64,000 nucleotides of DNA, taken from the NCBI RefSeq assembly GCF_051020975.1, contig NW_027478158.1, positions 2,480,001 through 2,544,000 of the forward strand. The letters run 5' to 3'. The notes below the pieces were generated by a model. The model had not been told where the DNA came from. It did no database searches and was given only the letters and a program-made list of their open reading frames with translations. The position numbers and the translations under genes were made by a program. Shown here piece by piece: positions 51,370 to 63,700 of the stretch. Position 1 is the first letter of the stretch. Each line of letters starts with the position of its first letter. The stretch comes from Osmia lignaria lignaria (lineage: Eukaryota; Arthropoda; Insecta; Hymenoptera; Megachilidae).

Positions 51370-54300
51370 CATAATTCTCTACAAAAAAGGTCTCTTAACA
51401 TTTTGCCATAGCTCGCTTCGTTTCCGAGATATTTGCAGATATATCTCAAGGGAAGGGGCCTGACGGACATATTTCGAGATATTTCTTCTTCTTGTTGTTC
51501 TTCTTCTGCACAGCTAAGCTGGAAGTGGCATTTACAGCTCGCAATAGTGCAGAGTTATCTCAAAGAAAGGGGCCACGGTGTTTCTGTATCTCTATTATAT
51601 TGGTGCGGCTTCGGAACTTTTAAATATCTTGACATATCTCGAGAACTACGCATCTGATCAAAAAATATCATAGAACATAAAAAGTAGGAAACTTAATTCT
51701 CTACAAAAAAGGTCTCTAAACATTTTGCCATAGCTCGCTTCGTTTCCGAGATATTTGCAGATTTATCTCAAGGGAAGGGGCCTGACGGACATATTTCGAG
51801 ATATTTCTTCTTCTTGTTGTTCTTCTTCTGCACAGCTAAGCTGGTAGTGGCATTCGCAGCTCGCACTAGTGCAGAGTTATCTCAAAGAAAGGGGCCACGG
51901 TGTTTCTGTATCTCTATTATGTTGGTGCGGCTTCGGAACTTTTAAATATCTCGATATATCTCGAAAACTACGCTTCTGATCAAAAAATATCATAGAACAT
52001 AAAAAGTAGGAAACTTAATTCTCTACAAAAAAGGTCTCTTAACATTTTGCCATAGCTCGCTTCGTTTCCGAGATATTTGCAGATATATCTCAAGGGAAGG
52101 GGCCTGACGGACATATTTCGAGATATTTCTTCTTCTTGTTGTTCTTCTTCTGCACAGCTAAGCTGGAAGTGGCATTTACAGCTCGCAATAGTGCAGAGTT
52201 ATCTCAAAGAAAGGGGCCACGGTGTTTCTGTATCTCTATTATATTGGTGCGGCTTCGGAACTTTTAAATATCTTGACATATCTCGAGAACTACGCATCTG
52301 ATCAAAAAATATCATAGAACATAAAAAGTAGGAAACTTAATTCTCTACAAAAAAGGTCTCTAAACATTTTGCCATAGCTCGCTTCGTTTCCGAGATATTT
52401 GCAGATTTATCTCAAGGGAAGGGGCCTGACGGACATATTTCGAGATATTTCTTCTTCTTGTTGTTCTTCTTCTGCACAGCTAAGCTGGAAGTGGCATTCG
52501 CAGCTCGCACTAGTGCAGAGTTATCTCAAAGAAAGGGGCCACGGTGTTTCTGTATCTCTATTATGTTGGTGCGGCTTCGGAACTTTTAAATATCTCGATA
52601 TATCTCGAAAACTACGCTTCTGATCAAAAAATATCATAGAACATAAAAAGTAGGAAACTTAATTCTCTACAAAAAAGGTCTCTTAACATTTTGCCATAGC
52701 TCGTTTCGTTTCCGAGATATTTGCAGATTTATCTCAAGGGAAGGGGCCTGACGGACATATTTCGAGATATTTCTTCTTCTTGTTGTTCTTCTTCTGCACA
52801 GCTAAGCTGGAAGTGGCATTTACAGCTCGCAATAGTGCAGAGTTATCTCAAAGAAAGGGGCCACGGTGTTTCTGTATCTCTATTATGTTGGTGTGGCTTC
52901 GGAACTTTTAAATATCTTGATATATCTCGAGAACTACGCATCTGATCAAAAAATATCATAGAACATAAATTGTAGGAAACATAATTCTCTACAAAAAAGG
53001 TCTCTTAACATTTTGCCATAGCTCGCTTCGTTTCCGAGACATTTGCAGATTTATCTCAAGGGAAGGGGCCTGACGGACATATTTCGAGATATTTCTTCTT
53101 CTTGTTGTTCTTCTTCTGCACAGCTAAGCTGGAAGTGGCATTCGCAGCTCGCACTAGTGCAGAGTTATCTCAAAGAAAGGGGCCACGGTGTTTCTGTATC
53201 TCTATTATGTTGGTGCGGCTTCGGAACTTTTAAATATCTCGATATATCTCGAAAACTACGCTTCTGATCAAAAAATATCATAGAACATAAAAAGTAGGAA
53301 ACTTAATTCTCTACAAAAAAGGTCTCTTAACATTTTGCCATAGCTCGTTTCGTTTCCGAGATATTTGCAGATTTATCTCAAGGGAAGGGGCCTGACGGAC
53401 ATATTTCGAGATATTTCTTCTTCTTGTTGTTCTTCTTCTGCACAGCTAAGCTGGAAGTGGCATTTACAGCTCGCAATAGTGCAGAGTTATCTCAAAGAAA
53501 GGGGCCACGGTGTTTCTGTATCTCTATTATGTTGGTGTGGCTTCGGAACTTTTAAATATCTTGATATATCTCGAGAACTACGCATCTGATCAAAAAATAT
53601 CATAGAACATAAATTGTAGGAAACATAATTCTCTACAAAAAAGGTCTCTTAACATTTTGCCATAGCTCGCTTCGTTTCCGAGATATTTGCAGATTTATCT
53701 CAAGGGAAGGGGCCTGACGGACATATTTCGAGATATTTCTTCTTCTTGTTGTTCTTCTTCTGCACAGCTAAGCTGGAAGTGGCATTTGCAGCTCGCACTA
53801 GTGCAGAGTTATCTCAAAGAAAGGGGCCACGGTGTTTCTGTATCTCTATTATGTTGGTGCGGCTTCGGAACTTTTAAATATCTCGATATATCTCGAAAAC
53901 TACGCTTCTCATCAAAAAATATCATTGAACATAAATTGTAGGAAACATAATTCTCTACAAAAAAGGTCTCTTAACATTTTGCCATAGCTCGCTTCGTTTC
54001 CGAGATATTTGCAGATATATCTCAAGGGAAGGGGCCTGACGGACATATTTCGAGATATTTCTTCTTCTTGTTGTTCTTCTTCTGCACAGCTAAGCTGGAA
54101 GTGGCATTTACAGCTCGCAATAGTGCAGAGTTATCTCAAAGAAAGGGGCCACGGTGTTTCTGTATCTCTATTATGTTGGTGCGGCTTCGGAACTTTTAAA
54201 TATCTTGATATATCTCGAGAACTACGCATCTGATCAAAAAATATCATAGAACATAAAAAGTAGGAAACTTAATTCTCTACAAAAAAGGTCTCTTAACATT

Positions 54301-54650
54301 TTGCCATAGCTCGCTTCGTTTCCGAGATATTTGCAGATTTATCTCAAGGGAAGGGGCCTGACGGACATATTTCGAGATATTTCTTCTTCTTGTTGTTCTT
54401 CTTCTGCACAGCTAAGCTGGAAGTGGCATTTGCAGCTCGCACTAGTGCAGAGTTATCTCAAAGAAAGGGGCCACGGTGTTTCTGTATCTCTATTATGTTG
54501 GTGCGGCTTCGGAACTTTTAAATATCTCGATATATCTCGAAAACTACGCTTCTGATCAAAAAATATCATAGAACATAAAAAGTAGGAAACTTAATTCTCT
54601 ACAAAAAAGGTCTCTTAACATTTTGCCATAGCTCGTTTCGTTTCCGAGAT
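51370..54650. repeat. A/B dimer (644 bp) run, about five dimers
   Basis: From 51433 to 54652, A-type monomers with 'gcatttacagctcgcaatag' alternate with B-like monomers with 'gcactagtg' and 'tctcgaaaac'. Two sub-versions exist. The 51433/52077 pair shares 'attatattgg', 'cttgacatatc' and 'ggtctctaaac'. The 52721/53365 pair shares 'gctcgtttcg' and 'gtgtggc'. 'gcattcgcag' marks the B members at 51755, 52399 and 53043. Monomer 51755 has a private 'gctggtagtgg'. Confidence 0.88.
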
Positions 54651-57600
54651 ATTTGCAGATTTATCTCAAGGGAAGGGGCCTGACGGACATATTTCGAGAT
54701 ATTTCTTCTTCTTGTTGTTCTTCTTCTGCACAGCTAAGCTGGAAGTGGCATTTACAGCTCGCAATAGTGCAGAGTTATCTCAAAGAAAGGGGCCACGGTG
54801 TTTCTGCATCTCTATTATGTTGGTGTGGCTTCGGAACTTTTAAATATCTTGATATATCTCGAGAACTACGCTTCTGATCAAAAAATATCATAGAACATAA
54901 ATTGTAGGAAACATAATTCTCTACAAAAAACGTCTCTTAACATTTTGCCATAGATCGCTTCGTTTCCGAGATATTTGCAGATTCAGCTCAAAGGAACTGG
55001 CCTGACGGACATATTTCGAGATATTTCTTCTTCTTGTTGTTCTTCCTCTGCACAGCTAAGCTGGAAGTGGCATTTGCAGCTCGCAATAGTGCAGAGTTAT
55101 CTCAAAGAAAGGGGCCACGGTGTTTCTGTATCTCTATTATGTTGGTGCGGCTTCGGAACTTTTAAATATCTTGATATATCTCGAGAACTACGCATCTGAT
55201 CAAAAAATATCATAGAACATAAAAAGTAGGAAACTTAATTCTCTACAAAAAAGGTCTCTTAACATTTTGCCATAGCTCGCTTCGTTTCCGAGACATTTGC
55301 AGATTTATCTCAAGGGAAGGGGCCTGACGGACATATTTCGAGATATTTCTTCTTCTTGTTGTTCTTCTTCTGCACAGCTAAGCTGGAAGTTGCATTTGCG
55401 GCTCGCACTAGTGCACAGTTATCTCAAAGAAAGGGGCCACGGTGTTTCTGTATCTCTATTATGTTGGTGCGGCTTCGGAACTTTTAAATATCTCGATATA
55501 TCTCGAAAACTACGCTTCTGATCAAAAAATATCATAGAACATACAAAGTAGGAAACTTAATTCTCTACAAAAAAGGTCTCTTAACATTTTGCCATAGCTC
55601 GCTTCGTTTCCGAGTTATTTGCATATTTATGTCAAGGGAAGGGGCCTGACGGACATATTTCGAGATATTTCTTCTTCTTGTTGTTCTTCTTCTGCACAGC
55701 TAAGCTGGAAGTGGCATTTGCGGCTCTCACTAGTGCAGAGTTATCTCAAAGAAAGGGGCCACGGTGTTTCTGTATCTCTATTATGTTGGTGCGGCTTCGG
55801 AACTTTTAAATATCTCGATATATCTCGAAAACTACGCTTCTGATCAAAAAATATCATTGAACATAAATTGTAGGAAACATAATTCTCTACAAAAAAGGTC
55901 TCTTAACATTTTGCCATAGCTCGCTTCGTTTCCGAGATATTTGCAGATATATCTCAAGGGAAGGGGCCTGACGGACATATTTCGAGATATTTCTTCTTCT
56001 TGTTGTTCTTCTTCTGCACAGCTAAGCTGGAAGTGGCATTTACAGCTCGCAATAGTGCAGAGTTATCTCAAAGAAAGGGGCCACGTTGTTTCTGTATCTC
56101 TATTATATTGGTGCGGCTTCGGAACTTTTAAATATCTTGATATATCTCGAGAACTACGCATCTGATCAAAAAATATCATACAACATAAAAAGTAGGAAAC
56201 TTAATTCTCTACAAAAAAGGTCTCTTAACATTTTGCCATAGCTCGCTTCGTTTCCGAGATATTTGCAGATTTATCTCAAGGGAAGGGGCCTGACGGACAT
56301 ATTTCGAGATATTTCTTCTTCTTGTTGTTCTTCTTCTGCACAGCTAAGCTGGAAGTGGCATTTGCAGCTCGCACTAGTGCAGAGTTATCTCAAAGAAAGG
56401 GGCCACGGTGTTTCTGTATCTCTATTATGTTGGTGCGGCTTCGGAACTTTTAAATATCTCGATATATCTCGAAAACTACGCTTCTGATCAAAAAATATCA
56501 TAGAACATAAAAAGTAGGAAACTTAATTCTCTACAAAAAAGGTCTCTTAACATTTTGCCATAGCTCGTTTCGTTTCCGAGATATTTGCAGATTTATCTCA
56601 AGGGAAGGGGCCTGACGGACATATTTCGAGATATTTCTTCTTCTTGTTGTTCTTCTTCTGCACAGCTAAGCTGGAAGTGGCATTTACAGCTCGCAATAGT
56701 GCAGAGTTATCTCAAAGAAAGGGGCCACGGTGTTTCTGCATCTCTATTATGTTGGTGTGGCTTCGGAACTTTTAAATATCTTGATATATCTCGAGAACTA
56801 CGCTTCTGATCAAAAAATATCATAGAACATAAATTGTAGGAAACATAATTCTCTACAAAAAACGTCTCTTAACATTTTGCCATAGATCGCTTCGTTTCCG
56901 AGATATTTGCAGATTCAGCTCAAAGGAACTGGCCTGACGGACATATTTCGAGATATTTCTTCTTCTTGTTGTTCTTCCTCTGCACAGCTAAGCTGGAAGT
57001 GGCATTTGCAGCTCGCAATAGTGCAGAGTTATCTCAAAGAAAGGGGCCACGGTGTTTCTGTATCTCTATTATGTTGGTGCGGCTTCGGAACTTTTAAATA
57101 TCTTGATATATCTCGAGAACTACGCATCTGATCAAAAAATATCATAGAACATAAAAAGTAGGAAACTTAATTCTCTACAAAAAAGGTCTCTTAACATTTT
57201 GCCATAGCTCGCTTCGTTTCCGAGACATTTGCAGATTTATCTCAAGGGAAGGGGCCTGACGGACATATTTCGAGATATTTCTTCTTCTTGTTGTTCTTCT
57301 TCTGCACAGCTAAGCTGGAAGTTGCATTTGCGGCTCGCACTAGTGCACAGTTATCTCAAAGAAAGGGGCCACGGTGTTTCTGTATCTCTATTATGTTGGT
57401 GCGGCTTCGGAACTTTTAAATATCTCGATATATCTCGAAAACTACGCTTCTGATCAAAAAATATCATAGAACATAAAAAGTAGGAAACTTAATTCTCTAC
57501 GAAAAAGGTCTCTTAACATTTTGCCATAGCTCCCTTCGTTTCCGAGTTATTTGCATATTTATGTCAAGGGAAGGGGCCTGACGGACATATTTCGAGATAT

Positions 57601-58550
57601 TTCTTCTTCTTGTTGTTCTTCTTCTGCACAGCTAAGCTGGAAGTGGCATTTGCGGCTCTCACTAGTGCAGAGTTATCTCAAAGAAAGGGGCCACGGTGTT
57701 TCTGTATCTCTATTATGTTGGTGCGGCTTCGGAACTTTTAAATATCTCGATATATCTCGAAAACTACGCTTCTGATCAAAAAATATCATTGAACATAAAT
57801 TGTAGGAAACATAATTCTCTACAAAAAAGGTCTCTTAACATTTTGCCATAGCTCGCTTCGTTTCCGAGATATTTGCAGATATATCTCAAGGGAAGGGGCC
57901 TGACGGACATATTTCGAGATATTTCTTCTTCTTGTTGTTCTTCTTCTGCACAGCTAAGCTGGAAGTGGCATTTACAGCTCGCAATAGTGCAGAGTTATCT
58001 CAAAGAAAGGGGCCACGTTGTTTCTGTATCTCTATTATATTGGTGCGGCTTCGGAACTTTTAAATATCTTGATATATCTCGAGAACTACGCATCTGATCA
58101 AAAAATATCATACAACATAAAAAGTAGGAAACTTAATTCTCTACAAAAAAGGTCTCTTAACATTTTGCCATAGCTCGCTTCGTTTCCGAGATATTTGCAG
58201 ATTTATCTCAAGGGAAGGGGCCTGACGGACATATTTCGAGATATTTCTTCTTCTTGTTGTTCTTCTTCTGCACAGCTAAGCTGGAAGTGGCATTTGCAGC
58301 TCGCACTAGTGCAGAGTTATCTCAAAGAAAGGGGCCACGGTGTTTCTGTATCTCTATTATGTTGGTGCGGCTTCGGAACTTTTAAATATCTCGATATATC
58401 TCGAAAACTACGCTTCTGATCAAAAAATATCATAGAACATAAAAAGTAGGAAACTTAATTCTCTACAAAAAAGGTCTCTTAACATTTTGCCATAGCTCGT
58501 TTCGTTTCCGAGATATTTGCAGATTTATCTCAAGGGAAGGGGCCTGACGG
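54250..58550. repeat. Higher-order repeat: 6-monomer unit (1,932 bp), two copies
   Basis: Bases 54250-56618 match 56182-58550 at 1,932 bp with three differences seen ('catacaaag' versus 'cataaaaag', 'ctacaaaa' versus 'ctacgaaaa', 'agctcgctt' versus 'agctccctt'). Unit order: A with 'ctgcatctc' and 'gtgtggc'; Q head; 'gagacattt' with 'gttgcattt' and 'gtgcacag'; H head with 'gagttattt'; A with 'cacgttg', 'attatattgg' and 'catacaac'; B-like. In this unit three consecutive monomers have a broken boundary dyad and three have it intact. Confidence 0.94.
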
Positions 58551-60768
58551 GCATATTTCGAGATATTTCTTCTTCTTGTTGTTCTTCTTCTGCACAGCTA
58601 AGCTGGAAGTTGCATTTGCGGCTCGCACTAGTGCACAGTTATCTCAAAGAAAGGGGCCACGGTGTTTCTGTATCTCTATTATGTTGGTGCGGCTTCGGAA
58701 CTTTTAAATATCTCGATATATCTCGAGAACTACGCATCTGATCAAAAAATATCATAGAACATAAATTGTAGGAAACATAATTCTCTACAAAAAACGTCTC
58801 TTAACATTTTGCCATAGATCGCTTCGTTTCCGAGATATTTGCAGATTCAGCTCAAAGGAACTGGCCTGACGGACATATTTCGAGATATTTCTTCTTCTTG
58901 TTGTTCTTCCTCTGCACAGCTAAGCTGGAAGTGGCATTTGCAGCTCGCAATAGTGCAGAGTTATCTCAAAGAAAGGGGCCACGGTGTTTCTGTATCTCTA
59001 CTATGTTGGTGCGGCTTCGGAACTTTTAAATATCTTGATATATCTCGAGAACTACGCATCTGATCAAAAAATATCATAGAACATAAAAAGTAGGAAACTT
59101 AATTCTCTACAAAAAAGGTCTCTTAACATTTTGCCATAGCTCGCTTCGTTTCCGAGACATTTGCAGATTTATCTCAAGGGAAGGGGCCTGACGGACATAT
59201 TTCGAGATATTTCTTCTTCTTGTTGTTCTTCTTCTGCACAGCTAAGCTGGAAGTGGCATTTGCGGCTCGCACTAGTGCAGAGTTATCTCAAAGAAAGGGG
59301 CCACGGTGTTTCTGTATCTCTATTATGTTGGTGCGGCTTCGGAACTTTTAAATATCTCGATATATCTCGAAAACTACGCTTCTGATCAAAAAATATCATA
59401 GAACATAAATTGTAGGAAACATAATTCTCTACAAAAAAGGTCTCTTAACATTTTGCCATAGCTCGCTTCGTTTCCGAGATATTTGCAGATATATCTCAAG
59501 GGAAGGGGCCTGACGGACATATTTCGAGATACTTCTTCTTCTTGTTGTTCTTCTTCTGCACAGCTAAGCTGGAAGTGGCATTTGCAGCTCGCAATAGTGC
59601 AGAGTTATCTCATAGAAAGGGGCAACGGAGTTTCTGTATCTCTATTATGTTGGTGCGGCTTCGGAACTTTTAAATATCTTGATATATCTCGAGAACTACG
59701 CATCTGATCAAAAAATATCATAGAACATAAAAAGTAGGAAACTTAATTCTCTACAAAAAAGGTCTCTTAACATTTTGCCATAGCTCGCTTCGTTTCCGAG
59801 ACATTTGCAGATTTATCTCAAGGGAAGGGGCCTGACGGACATATTTCTAGATATTTCTTCTTCTTGTTGTTCTTCTTCTGCACAGCTAAGCTGGAAGTTG
59901 CATTTGCGGCTCGCACTAGTGCACAGTTATCTCAAAGAAAGGGGCCACGGTGTTTCTGTATCTCTATTATGTTGGTGCGGCTTCGGAACTTTTAAATATC
60001 TCGATATATCTCGAAAACTACGCTTCTGATCAAAAAATATCATAGAACATAAAAAGTAGGAAACTTAATTCTCTACAAAAAAGGTCTCTTAACATTTTGC
60101 CATAGCTCGCTTCGTTTCCGAGATATTTGCATATTTATCTCAAGGGAAGGGGCCTGACGGTCATACTTCGAGATATTTCTTCTTCTTGTTGTTCTTCTTC
60201 TGCACAGCTAAGCTGGAAGTGGCATTTGCGGCTCTCACTAGTGCAGAGTTATCTCAAAGAAAGGGGCCACGGTGTTTCTGTATCTCTATTATGTTGGTGC
60301 GGCTTCGGAACTTTTAAATATCTCGATATATCTCGAAAACTACGCTTCTGATCAAAAAATATCATTGAACATAAATTGTAGGAAACATAATTCTCTACAA
60401 AAAAGGTCTCTTAACATTTTGCCATAGCTCGCTTCGTTTCCGAGATATTTGCAGATATATCTCAAGGGAAGGGGCCTGACGGACATATTTCGAGATATTT
60501 CTTCTTCTTGTTGTTCTTCTTCTGCACAGCTAAGCTGGAAGTGGCATTTACAGCTCGCAATAGTGCAGAGTTATCTCAAAGAAAGGGGCCACGGTGTTTC
60601 TGTATCTCTATTATATTGGTGCGGCTTCGGAACTTTTAAATATCTTGATATATCTCGAGAACTACGCATCTGATCAAAAAATATCATAGAACATAAAAAG
60701 TAGGAAACTTAATTCTCTACAAAAAAGGTCTCTTAACATTTTGCCATAGCTCGCTTCGTTTCCGAGAT
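58551..60768. repeat. Mosaic monomers between the 6-mer blocks
   Basis: About seven monomers do not follow the 6-mer order cleanly and carry private changes: 'cgggcatattt' (58551), 'ctctactatg' (58998 region), 'gatacttcttc' and 'catagaaaggggcaacggag' (59483 monomer), 'atttctagat' (59805 monomer), and an H-like head with 'cggtcatacttcg' (60127 monomer). The 58517 monomer joins a standard head to the 'gttgcattt'/'gtgcacag' middle. Confidence 0.8.
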
Positions 60769-63700
60769 ATTTGCAGATTTATCTCAAGGGAAGGGGCCTG
60801 ACGGACATATTTCGAGATATTTCTTCTTCTTGTTGTTCTTCTTCTGCACTGCTAAGCTGGAAGTTGCATTTGCGGCTCGCACTAGTGCACAGTTATCTCA
60901 AAGAAAGGGGCCACGGTGTTTCTGTATCTCTATTATGTTGGTGCGGCTTCGGAACTTTTAAATATCTCGATATATCTCGAAAACTACGCTTCTGATCAAA
61001 AAATATCATAGAACATACAAAGTAGGAAACTTAATTCTCTACAAAAAAGGTCTCTTAACATTTTGCCATAGCTCGCTTCGTTTCCGAGTTATTTGCATAT
61101 TTATGTCAAGGGAAGGGGCCTGACGGACATATTTCGAGATATTTCTTCTTCTTGTTGTTCTTCTTCTGCACAGCTAAGCTGGAAGTGGCATTTGCGGCTC
61201 TCACTAGTGCAGAGTTATCTCAAAGAAAGGGGCCACGGTGTTTCTGTATCTCTATTATGTTGGTGCGGCTTCGGAACTTTTAAATATCTCGATATATCTC
61301 GAAAACTACGCTTCTGATCAAAAAATATCATTGAACATAAATTGTAGGAAACATAATTCTCTACAAAAAAGGTCTCTTAACATTTTGCCATAGCTCGCTT
61401 CGTTTCCGAGATATTTGCAGATATATCTCAAGGGAAGGGGCCTGACGGACATATTTCGAGATATTTCTTCTTCTTGTTGTTCTTCTTCTGCACAGCTAAG
61501 CTGGAAGTGGCATTTACAGCTCGCAATAGTGCAGAGTTATCTCAAAGAAAGGGGCCACGTTGTTTCTGTATCTCTATTATATTGGTGCGGCTTCGGAACT
61601 TTTAAATATCTTGATATATCTCGAGAACTACGCATCTGATCAAAAAATATCATACAACATAAAAAGTAGGAAACTTAATTCTCTACAAAAAAGGTCTCTT
61701 AACATTTTGCCATAGCTCGCTTCGTTTCCGAGATATTTGCAGATTTATCTCAAGGGAAGGGGCCTGACGGACATATTTCGAGATATTTCTTCTTCTTGTT
61801 GTTCTTCTTCTGCACAGCTAAGCTGGAAGTGGCATTTGCAGCTCGCACTAGTGCAGAGTTATCTCAAAGAAAGGGGCCACGGTGTTTCTGTATCTCTATT
61901 ATGTTGGTGCGGCTTCGGAACTTTTAAATATCTCGATATATCTCGAAAACTACGCTTCTGATCAAAAAATATCATAGAACATAAAAAGTAGGAAACTTAA
62001 TTCTCTACAAAAAAGGTCTCTTGACATTTTGCCATAGCTCGTTTCGTTTCCGAGATATTTGCAGATTTATCTCAAGTGAAGGGGCCTGACGGACATATTT
62101 CGAGATATTTCTTCTTCTTGTTGTTCTTCTTCTGCACAGCTAAGCTGGAAGTGGCATTTACAGCTCGCAATAGTGCAGAGTTATCTCAAAGAAAGGGGCC
62201 ACGGTGTTTCTGCATCTCTATTATGTTGGTGTGGCTTCGGAACTTTTAAATATCTTGATATATCTCGAGAACTACGCTTCTGATCAAAAAATATCATAGA
62301 ACATAAATTGTAGGAAACATAATTCTCTACAAAAAACGTCTCTTAACATTTTGCCATAGATCGCTTCGTTTCCGAGATATTTGCAGATTCAGCTCAAAGG
62401 AACTGGCCTGACGGACATATTTCGAGATATTTCTTCTTCTTGTTGTTCTTCCTCTGCACAGCTAAGCTGGAAGTGGCATTTGCAGCTCGCAATAGTGCAG
62501 AGTTATCTCAAAGAAAGGGGCCACGGTGTTTCTGTATCTCTATTATGTTGGTGCGGCTTCGGAACTTTTAAATATCTTGATATATCTCGAGAACTACGCA
62601 TCTGATCAAAAAATATCATAGAACATAAAAAGTAGGAAACTTAATTCTCTACAAAAAAGGTCTCTTAACATTTTGCCATAGCTCGCTTCGTTTCCGAGAC
62701 ATTTGCAGATTTATCTCAAGGGAAGGGGCCTGACGGACATATTTCGAGATATTTCTTCTTCTTGTTGTTCTTCTTCTGCACAGCTAAGCTGGAAGTTGCA
62801 TTTGCGGCTCGCACTAGTGCACAGTTATCTCAAAGAAAGGGGCCACGGTGTTTCTGTATCTCTATTATGTTGGTGCGGCTTCGGAACTTTTAAATATCTC
62901 GATATATCTCGAAAACTACGCTTCTGATCAAAAAATATCATAGAACATAAAAAGTAGGAAACTTAATTCTCTACGAAAAAGGTCTCTTAACATTTTGCCA
63001 TAGCTCGCTTCGTTTCCGAGTTATTTGCATATTTATGTCAAGGGAAGGGGCCTGACGGACATATTTCGAGATATTTCTTCTTCTTGTTGTTCTTCTTCTG
63101 CACAGCTAAGCTGGAAGTGGCATTTGCGGCTCTCACTAGTGCAGAGTTATCTCAAAGAAAGGGGCCACGGTGTTTCTGTATCTCTATTATGTTGGTGCGG
63201 CTTCGGAACTTTTAAATATCTCGATATATCTCGAAAACTACGCTTCTGATCAAAAAATATCATTGAACATAAATTGTAGGAAACATAATTCTCTACAAAA
63301 AAGGTCTCTTAACATTTTGCCATAGCTCGCTTCGTTTCCGAGATATTTGCAGATATATCTCAAGGGAAGGGGCCTGACGGACATATTTCGAGATATTTCT
63401 TCTTCTTGTTGTTCTTCTTCTGCACAGCTAAGCTGGAAGTGGCATTTACAGCTCGCAATAGTGCAGAGTTATCTCAAAGAAAGGGGCCACGTTGTTTCTG
63501 TATCTCTATTATATTGGTGCGGCTTCGGAACTTTTAAATATCTTGATATATCTCGAGAACTACGCATCTGATCAAAAAATATCATACAACATAAAAAGTA
63601 GGAAACTTAATTCTCTACAAAAAAGGTCTCTTAACATTTTGCCATAGCTCGCTTCGTTTCCGAGATATTTGCAGATTTATCTCAAGGGAAGGGGCCTGAC

